A stretch of DNA of 64,000 nt from JANNVK01 sp031414415. GTDB lineage: Bacteria > Acidobacteriota > Blastocatellia > Pyrinomonadales > Pyrinomonadaceae. Below, piece by piece: positions 57,955-64,000 of this stretch. The stretch is from contig JANNVK010000004.1 of assembly GCA_031414415.1 (NCBI GenBank), forward strand, positions 9,087 to 73,086, given 5' to 3'. The stretch's first letter is position 1; each line of letters starts with the position of its first letter. Both the position numbers and the translations under genes were made by a program. The notes below the pieces were generated by a model. That model was not told where the DNA came from and made no database searches. It worked only from the letters and a program-made list of their open reading frames with translations.

Positions 57955-60303
57955 ATGTCGATAACTCAAGCAGGAAGAACATTATTTTTAACCACACCGC
58001 TCGAAGAAAATTTTCTTTTAATTAAAAAATTAAAGGCAAGTGAAGGATTAAACAAACTTTTTCAATTTGATCTTGAATTGCTCCATGAAGAAAATGATAG
58101 TAGCAACACGCCAACGATTGTTGACATTTCGCAATTAATTGGAGCCGCGATGTGCGTCAAAGCAAATCAAAATAATGAAACTGAAAGGTTTTTTAATGGA
58201 ATTTGCATCCAATTTGACCAAGGAAACAGGAACACACGATACACAAAATACTGTGCGGTTCTCGTCCCAAAAGTTTGGCTTTTGACGCAAAATTTACAAA
58301 GTCGAATTTTCCAAAACATTTCAGTTCCCGATATTCTAAATCAGATTTTCGCAGGATTTGATGTTGATTACGAAATTCAAGGCACATTTGAGCCGAGAAA
58401 TTATTGTGTTCAATATCGCGAGTCGGATTTCGATTTTGCATCACGTTTAATGGAAGAAGAGGGCATTTTTTATTACTTCGAACATACCGAAATTGAGCAT
58501 CGTTTAATTATTGCAAATACGCCACAATCTCATCGTGAGTGTGTAGGTCGCTCGGAATTACCTTTTTATTTGGTGGTCGATGCAGGAAACTGGACACCTT
58601 CAATCTTGAACTGGAATGTTTCAAATCAGTTAAGAACAGGGAAAGTTACGCTTTGGGATCACAATTTTCAATTACCAACCAGCAACCTCAACGCCGAACA
58701 ACTTAGCCGTTTCAACATCGGTGGAAATCAAAATCTCGAATATTATGATTATCAAGGCGAATATGGGAAACGTTTCGATGGCATTGATAGATCTGGCGGC
58801 GAGCAAGCACCGCAACTTCAAAAGGTTTTTCAAGATCGCCAGCGTGTCGCCGAACTTCGGCAGCAGGAAATTGACGTTGCCTATAAAAACATCAAAGCTA
58901 CCTCTGATTGCAGTTCGCTTTCGGCTGGTTACCGGTTTAAATTAACAAATCATCCCAACCCCGAAAATAATGGATTTCACGTTTTGGTTGCTGTTCAGAT
59001 TGAAGCAGTTCAATCGCCATCTTACGCTTCGGATGAAAACGTTTCGAGTTCATATGTTGTAAGTTTTTCGTCAATTCCGCACGGAACTGGCAATGCACCG
59101 TTTCGTCCGCTTCGCAAAACACGTAAACCTGAAATAATTGGTGGACAAACTGCAAAAGTGGTCGGACCAGCTGGCGAAGAGATTTTTACTGATAAATATG
59201 GACGCGTGAAAGTTCAGTTTAATTGGGATCGGGAAGGTCAATTTGATTTAGATAGTTCGTGTTGGGTTCGTGTTTCGCAGAGCTGGGCTGGAAACAAATG
59301 GGGAACAATGTTTATACCGAGAATTGGGATGGAAGTGATTGTAAATTTCCTCGAAGGCGATCCTGATCAGCCGATTATTGCTGGTTGCGTTTACAATCCG
59401 CAGTCAATGCCGCCTTATACCTTGCCTGATGAAAAAACGAAGATGACGATTAAGTCAGATACTTCAACTGGTGGAAATGGGTTTAACGAGTTTCGATTTG
59501 AGGACAAAAAAGACTCGGAGCAGATTTTTATCCACGGCGAAAAAGATTTAGATGTCAGAATCAAAAACGACAGCCGCGAATATATCGGTAATGACCAGCA
59601 TTTGATTGTCAAACGCGATCGCCGAAAACTAATAACACGCGATGAACATCAAATTACAAAACGCGATTTGGTTGAAAATATCGAACGCGATCATCATAAA
59701 AAAATTGGCGGAAAAGAAGCAGTATCAATTGGTGGCTCACTTTCATTAAAAGTTTCTGGCGATGTGATTGAAGAATTTAGCTCAAATCACAGCGAAAAAA
59801 CGACTGGCGATATTTATCTCAAGGGAAAAAATGTTGTTATCGAAGGAATGACGGGTTTAACGATTAGCGTTGGCGGAAATTTTATCACAATAAATCCGGG
59901 CGGAATTTTTATAAAAGGAACGATGGTGATGATAAACTCCGGCGGTGCGGCACTTTCGGGTTCTGCCGGAACAATTGTTGGGGCAATGGAAGCGTTGGTT
60001 GCTGATAAAGCGGATGATGCGAAACCTGGAACGAAAGCCTCGCTCGAAAAACGTTCAAAAGGACGAAGTGATAAAACTTTAAACGAAAACAATCCTGACA
60101 AAAAGTCGTGGATTAAGCTCAAAATGGTCGATGAAGAAGGCAAACCAATTACCGGATTGGGTTATCGCGTAACAGCAGCTGACGGAAGAGTTGCTTCAGG
60201 AACGCTTAATGATAAAGGCGAAGCTGAAGTTAAAGGTCTTGACCCGGGAAGTTCAAAAATAAGTTTCCCAAGCCTTGATGAAGAAGCCTGGGAAGAAGCG
60301 TAA
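57955..60303 (+). CDS. vgrG: T6SS spike protein VgrG (TssI)
   Basis: 782 aa. gp27/gp5-like core: the N-terminal LFLTTPLEENFLLIKKLKASEG, a VEGDPDQPIIAGCVYNP OB-fold landmark (FLEGDPDQPII), and the C-terminal needle of Gly-rich beta-repeats (ISVGGNFITINPGG). An extra domain after about residue 715 (WIKLKMVDEEGKPITG...) is transthyretin/carboxypeptidase-reg-like and could carry an effector. It punctures target cells. Confidence 0.95.
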   Translation: MSITQAGRTLFLTTPLEENFLLIKKLKASEGLNKLFQFDLELLHEENDSSNTPTIVDISQLIGAAMCVKANQNNETERFFNGICIQFDQGNRNTRYTKYCAVLVPKVWLLTQNLQSRIFQNISVPDILNQIFAGFDVDYEIQGTFEPRNYCVQYRESDFDFASRLMEEEGIFYYFEHTEIEHRLIIANTPQSHRECVGRSELPFYLVVDAGNWTPSILNWNVSNQLRTGKVTLWDHNFQLPTSNLNAEQLSRFNIGGNQNLEYYDYQGEYGKRFDGIDRSGGEQAPQLQKVFQDRQRVAELRQQEIDVAYKNIKATSDCSSLSAGYRFKLTNHPNPENNGFHVLVAVQIEAVQSPSYASDENVSSSYVVSFSSIPHGTGNAPFRPLRKTRKPEIIGGQTAKVVGPAGEEIFTDKYGRVKVQFNWDREGQFDLDSSCWVRVSQSWAGNKWGTMFIPRIGMEVIVNFLEGDPDQPIIAGCVYNPQSMPPYTLPDEKTKMTIKSDTSTGGNGFNEFRFEDKKDSEQIFIHGEKDLDVRIKNDSREYIGNDQHLIVKRDRRKLITRDEHQITKRDLVENIERDHHKKIGGKEAVSIGGSLSLKVSGDVIEEFSSNHSEKTTGDIYLKGKNVVIEGMTGLTISVGGNFITINPGGIFIKGTMVMINSGGAALSGSAGTIVGAMEALVADKADDAKPGTKASLEKRSKGRSDKTLNENNPDKKSWIKLKMVDEEGKPITGLGYRVTAADGRVASGTLNDKGEAEVKGLDPGSSKISFPSLDEEAWEEA

Positions 60304-60335
60304 ACGAAATCGATGAGTTTGGAGGAAAAGTTTAA

Positions 60336-60959
60336 ATGCCAAAACAAAGAGTAGGAAGCGGAGAAACAGCGATTAGCCTTGCGAAGAAAAATGGTTTTTT
60401 CTGGCAAACAGTTTGGAATCATGGTGAAAATGCCGCACTCAAAAACAAAAGGAAAGACCCAACTCTGCTGTTTGAAGATGACGAAATTTTTATTCCCGAA
60501 AAACGTGTTAAAGAGGTGACAAAATCGAATGAAAGCGAGCATTCGTTTAAGCTCAAAGGCGATCCTTGCAAGATTAAACTTCAACTTTTGAAGATTGGAA
60601 AACCTCGTGCAAACGAAGATTACATCATCGAAATTGAAGGTGACCAAATCAAAGGAAAAACTGATGGCGAAGGTCTGATTGAGCATTTTATTCCCGCCGC
60701 TGCTCGTTCTGCAAAATTAATTCTTCGCAACGGAAAAGATGTGTTTCCAATAAAGATTGGCGACTTAAATCCGTTGGAAGAACCTTCAGGAATTCAGCAA
60801 AGACTTAATAATCTTGGATTTAGTTGCGGCTCTGAAGATGGCGAAATCGGCGAAAGAACAAAAGAAGCCTTGAAAAAATTTCAAGCTGAACACAAATTAG
60901 ATGCGACTGGTGAATTAGACTCGTCAACCAAATCGAAATTGAAAGAACTTTCGAAATAA
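60336..60959 (+). CDS. LysM-like/peptidoglycan-binding adaptor protein
   Basis: 207 aa. N-terminal LysM-like segment (GETAISLAKKNGFFWQTVW), a middle beta domain (KLKGDPCKIKLQLLKIGK), and a C-terminal PG_binding_1 domain (GIQQRLNNLGF, KEALKKFQAEHKLD). Such proteins commonly sit next to VgrG and may be adaptors or wall-binding cargo. No signal peptide. Confidence 0.75.
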   Translation: MPKQRVGSGETAISLAKKNGFFWQTVWNHGENAALKNKRKDPTLLFEDDEIFIPEKRVKEVTKSNESEHSFKLKGDPCKIKLQLLKIGKPRANEDYIIEIEGDQIKGKTDGEGLIEHFIPAAARSAKLILRNGKDVFPIKIGDLNPLEEPSGIQQRLNNLGFSCGSEDGEIGERTKEALKKFQAEHKLDATGELDSSTKSKLKELSK

Positions 60960-60970
60960 CCCCCAAAACT

Positions 60971-63100
60971 ATGAGTTTTTTAGACGACGCAGCAGGAAAA
61001 GTTGGCGAAATAGCCGATAAAGCAAGTGGACTTTTGGATGCCGCAACTGGCGGACAAAATCCTGGCACAAAGGTAGCTGGCGATTTAAAATTTGTCAAAG
61101 CCGAAAGTCTTTCTGATGAAGAAGCGAACACGGGCGGTTCGGCAAGTCCGAGTCCAGATGGTTCGGATAAACCAGTTTCATTCGATTTCGGGATTCCAAC
61201 TGAGTTCATCCATTTTGGCAAAGTTCACGCTGATGCGGGCAAAGAATTTGCCCATAAAAGCTACAAACCTGATGGAACGAAGATTCCGGAAGGTCACGGA
61301 ATTATGTTTCGCGACGCACTCGCACGAGAAGCAATTCTACTTTTTGGTTTCGTTTCATCTTGTAAAGTAGCCGTCAAAGATGTAACCGGAAATCGCGGAG
61401 CAATTGAAGAACTTGGAGCGATGGCAAGTAATTTGCTGGGCGGCGGTTCTAAATCTTCAAAACCTGACCCAACCAAACTCGATTCTTTCATCGATAAAAT
61501 TAAAACTGAAGCTGGCAAAATCAATGTTGCAAGCATTCAATATAAAGACATTCACGAAACCGGAAAACAATTTCACTTAACTCGTGGCGAATATGTGGCG
61601 TTTTGCAAAGAACTCGACGAATATTATTTGAAACCGCCAAAGAGCGAAGGAATTGGTGCGATTGGTGATGCAATTGGAAGTGCGGCGGCGAATATTCCAG
61701 GCGTTGGAAAGATAATTGCAGTTGTTCAGCGAATCGCTTTTAAGATGATGGATATGTATCTGGCGACATTTTTGGAGCTCAGAAATAGCCACGAAAACAC
61801 AATTGAAACAAGCATCAGCGAACTATCTATTCAAACTCTCAAAGGGAAATTTAAAGACCACAAACCCGTTTATTCGCTGTGGTTTAAAAAGCCCGAAGCG
61901 GCTGATTCAGGTAGCGATTCTTCGCTTCCAGCAATTGTCAAACCTGTAACCGACAAGGTTGCCGATGTAAAAAGTTCTGCTCAAGATAAACTTGACGATC
62001 TCTACGACTTTGCCGGTGCGAAAAGTGATCCAAAGCCGACTCCGGCAACGCCTAATATTGCAAAGATATTTGCAGGTTTGAAAAGTGGCGATCCGACTGC
62101 TGATCCGAAAATTTTGTCGGCTTCAGACGCGATTTTTCAGGGTTTGGATGCCACACTTTCAGACATTGGCGGAGTTCCGAAATTTCTAAAAAAAATAATT
62201 TCTGAAATTAATGAAGCAAATATGGGTTTGCTTGAAGAAACGTTTAATCGCTTAATGGCTGGTGAGTTAGCAGGCGAAATAAACTCAAGGGCTTTGCTTG
62301 AATCTGGCAGAAGACATCTCGCGAAGAAAATTGCTGATCTTTTTGGGAAATTTGTCATTGGAATGCTGACAGGCGGAACGGAAGATGTTGGGTTAGGTGG
62401 CGGCGATATGTTTGGGATGAAGGTTGAAAAACTTAGTGCGAAACAACTGCTTGCCAAGCAAATCGACGAAAAATTGGGCAAATATATTGAACCGATTTTA
62501 CAGTTGGCAATTGGCGATCTTGGCGGACAACTTGAGGCTTCGCGAAAAGTTGCGGTTGACGAAAAAGCTGAAACAATGGAAGTTTTACTTGGTCGTTTGC
62601 CGTGGCTAATTTCGCTGATGTTTAGAAATACATTTTTCCCGATGTGGAATTTGGTTGCCGAAGAGGCTTTTGGAGCAATTTCGCCACCGCTCAAAAGTGC
62701 TTTGAAAGAAATAAATAGCGGTTTAAACAAAGCGAAAGATGGAGTAGATAAGGTTTCAGAATACAAACGTCGCGGCGAAAAAGTAAAAGATGACGCTGAG
62801 CAATTGAAAGACGATGCGAGTGATATGAACGTCGGCACCGGTTCTGACGGAATGAAAGATATTAACAAAATCAAAAGTGATGTTGATAAAGGGAGAAGCG
62901 ATGCTCAGAACGAAACTGATGAAGGAAAAGCCAGACGCGAAGAACGCGAAAAGGCTGAACAAGAAAAAAAAGCACTCAACGATTTTTATACCGACAACAA
63001 TAAGGACAACAATTTTCCAATCTTAAGTCGTGTAGCTGATGGCGAAAGCGTGAAGGTTGAAGAAGAAATACCGAGCGTCTTGTCAGACGTTGAAAGTTAA
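60971..63100 (+). CDS. Large unknown T6SS-linked protein, 709 aa
   Basis: I do not recognise this protein. It opens with a helix with heptad-like spacing (SFLDDAAGKVGEIADKASG), followed by a Pro/Ser-rich stretch and a domain with HFGKVHADAGKEFAHKSYKP. The last 120 residues are highly charged and helical (KARREEREKAEQEKK). A hydrophobic Gly-rich segment (AIGDAIGSAAANIPGVGKII) is in the middle. It lies between the adaptor and PAAR genes, a typical place for a cargo or effector. Possible pore-former or scaffold. Confidence 0.6.
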   Translation: MSFLDDAAGKVGEIADKASGLLDAATGGQNPGTKVAGDLKFVKAESLSDEEANTGGSASPSPDGSDKPVSFDFGIPTEFIHFGKVHADAGKEFAHKSYKPDGTKIPEGHGIMFRDALAREAILLFGFVSSCKVAVKDVTGNRGAIEELGAMASNLLGGGSKSSKPDPTKLDSFIDKIKTEAGKINVASIQYKDIHETGKQFHLTRGEYVAFCKELDEYYLKPPKSEGIGAIGDAIGSAAANIPGVGKIIAVVQRIAFKMMDMYLATFLELRNSHENTIETSISELSIQTLKGKFKDHKPVYSLWFKKPEAADSGSDSSLPAIVKPVTDKVADVKSSAQDKLDDLYDFAGAKSDPKPTPATPNIAKIFAGLKSGDPTADPKILSASDAIFQGLDATLSDIGGVPKFLKKIISEINEANMGLLEETFNRLMAGELAGEINSRALLESGRRHLAKKIADLFGKFVIGMLTGGTEDVGLGGGDMFGMKVEKLSAKQLLAKQIDEKLGKYIEPILQLAIGDLGGQLEASRKVAVDEKAETMEVLLGRLPWLISLMFRNTFFPMWNLVAEEAFGAISPPLKSALKEINSGLNKAKDGVDKVSEYKRRGEKVKDDAEQLKDDASDMNVGTGSDGMKDINKIKSDVDKGRSDAQNETDEGKARREEREKAEQEKKALNDFYTDNNKDNNFPILSRVADGESVKVEEEIPSVLSDVES

Positions 63101-63130
63101 TTTTGTTGTAATTTTAGAGAGGTGAAACAA

Positions 63131-63625
63131 ATGCCACCAGCCGCAAGAATTACAGATAATGTTGCACATCCGCTTCCGCCGATTTTAACTGGCGGACCAA
63201 CTGCCATAACGGTTTTGATTGGTTTTTTGCCAGCTTGGCGAGGCGTTGGAGCTGCGGCAGCAGCTGCTATTAAAAGTGCAAAACAAGTTTCAGATACAGC
63301 AATTAAAGTTGCTGAAGCCGCTACTTTAGCAGCAGCTGGAACGCCCGGAGCACCAGCAGCAAAAGTCGCCGAAGAAGCTGCAAAAACTGCCGCCGCAGCC
63401 TCAATGGGAAGTTTAATTTCTGGTGCAGCTGGCGGTTCTGACATTCACGTTTGTGTAACTCCTTTGCCAATTCCACCACACGGTCCGGGCGTTGTTGTAA
63501 ATCCATCGGCAACTGTAATGATTTGTAATCAGCCAGCGGCAAGGTTGGGCGATACAATTGTGGAAGCGGTCGGACCACCAAATACAATAGTTTCCGGTTG
63601 TATGACAGTTATTATCGGCGGTTAG
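63131..63625 (+). CDS. T6SS spike-tip PAAR protein
   Basis: 164 aa from ATG 63131 (SD AGAGAGG upstream; the earlier GTG at 63122 is less likely). PPAARITDNVAHPLPPI at the N-terminus, an Ala-rich helical insert at about residues 45-100, then the PAAR tip motifs: HVCVTPLPIPPHGPG and CNQPAARLGDTIVE. PAAR caps VgrG and can carry effectors. The Ala-rich insert is not in basic PAAR proteins. Confidence 0.9.
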   Translation: MPPAARITDNVAHPLPPILTGGPTAITVLIGFLPAWRGVGAAAAAAIKSAKQVSDTAIKVAEAATLAAAGTPGAPAAKVAEEAAKTAAAASMGSLISGAAGGSDIHVCVTPLPIPPHGPGVVVNPSATVMICNQPAARLGDTIVEAVGPPNTIVSGCMTVIIGG

Positions 63626-63871
63626 AAAATAAGAAAAATATTAGTTTTGTATTCTAAAACCTCTTGCTTGATAACAATTTAGGTCTATTAAATTCTCGTC
63701 TTTTTTCCTATTTTTATTCGCTCATTTCTTGAACAATTTACCACCTTAACTAGCTGTCTAATTTTTGATATTAATAATCAATTTATTGGCAAATTTCTGA
63801 TAATTACCCCGTCTAGTCTCTAGCTGTAAAGATAAAACGAATTTTGTATAAATAAACACAGGGGAAAAGTG
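63626..63871. other. Intergenic region before the second vgrG, no gene seen
   Basis: AT-rich 246 bases. No hairpin repeat or clear terminator was seen. It may hold the promoter of the second vgrG. Confidence 0.4.
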
Positions 63872-64000
63872 ATGGCAATAACGCAAAAAAAAAGGATGAT
63901 GAGTTTAACAACTCCTCTCGGCGAAGATTATTTATTGATAAAAGGATTTAGAGCTTCTGAGGGTTTATCGACACTTTTTGAGTATGACCTTGAAATGGTT
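63872..64000 (+). CDS. vgrG: Second VgrG (start only, cut by window end)
   Basis: 43 codons are visible. MSLTTPLGEDYLLIKGFRAS and EGLSTLFEYDLEM match the N-terminal part of the first VgrG and are typical of gp27-like starts. GGGGAAAAG precedes the ATG. A second spike with its own cargo cluster probably continues past the window. Confidence 0.85.
   Translation, partial: MAITQKKRMMSLTTPLGEDYLLIKGFRASEGLSTLFEYDLEMV

Noticed and set aside
1..64000. tRNA, rRNA or riboswitch genes
   Set aside because: Intergenic gaps are short or filled with hairpins; no cloverleaf with an anticodon loop or other known RNA pattern was recognised by eye.

Overview
The window reads as a chromosome segment of a low-GC, Gram-negative environmental bacterium. 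The best guess is Acidobacteriota of the Blastocatellia/Pyrinomonas kind. This is inferred from the Oar-type TonB-dependent receptor with an N-terminal carboxypeptidase-regulatory-like domain, the many secreted small proteins, the YpfJ-type peptidase, the abundance of intergenic hairpin repeats and the T6SS content. Taxonomy is not proven by anything seen here. No rRNA, tRNA or CRISPR array was recognised. Layout: (1) 1-10.7 kb is a small-molecule metabolism island on the + strand: a deoxyhypusine-synthase-like enzyme (cut by the window edge), a bicupin, an isocitrate-lyase/PEP-mutase family C-C lyase, an isochorismatase-type amidohydrolase, two PuuE-like polysaccharide deacetylases, an MFS transporter and a YciI protein. 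It is peppered with intergenic hairpin repeats and carries a GxxExxY nuclease-like gene. (2) 10.7-17.4 kb holds small accessory genes: nucleotidyltransferase plus small-protein pairs, a DUF1838-like protein, a YtcJ-like amidohydrolase, a TonB-C protein and a caspase-like lipoprotein. (3) 17.5-29.7 kb holds an Oar-like receptor, an S4 RNA-binding protein, a SurA-type PPIase, VapBC, a strikingly short Mfd, PrmC, an alpha/beta hydrolase and a zinc metallopeptidase. (4) 29.9 kb to the end is a type VI secretion locus, all on the + strand: tssK, tssL, tssM, tagJ, tssA, tssB, tssC, hcp, tssE, tssF, tssG, tssH/clpV, vgrG, PAAR and the start of a second vgrG.

The T6SS core is interleaved with what looks like a series of effector and immunity modules: a permuted papain-like amidase, two related HExxH-VWQ zincins, a Cys/His amidase-like protein, an HEMAH zincin, a GYSRG hydrolase and a caspase-like protein. 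Many are next to genes for exported or lipid-anchored proteins. Three points stand out. First, the HEMAH zincin gene is followed by a gene whose product has the cysteine layout of the inhibitory domain of animal TIMPs (metalloproteinase inhibitors). Second, the HELTH zincin is followed by four tandem paralogous lipoproteins, and each copy after the first is preceded by a relic of the zincin gene's 3' end. Third, a second, divergent copy of the tssG 3' end sits downstream of another zincin/lipoprotein pair. Together these look like footprints of repeated effector-immunity cassette turnover.

A separate theme is a set of hairpin repeats of at least four sequence families, each built from short reiterated words. 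Two contain or flank genes of the GxxExxY (PD-(D/E)XK-like) family. This suggests a repeat-plus-nuclease element comparable in logic to REP/RAYT pairs. One such element sits inside the T6SS operon between tssM and tagJ.
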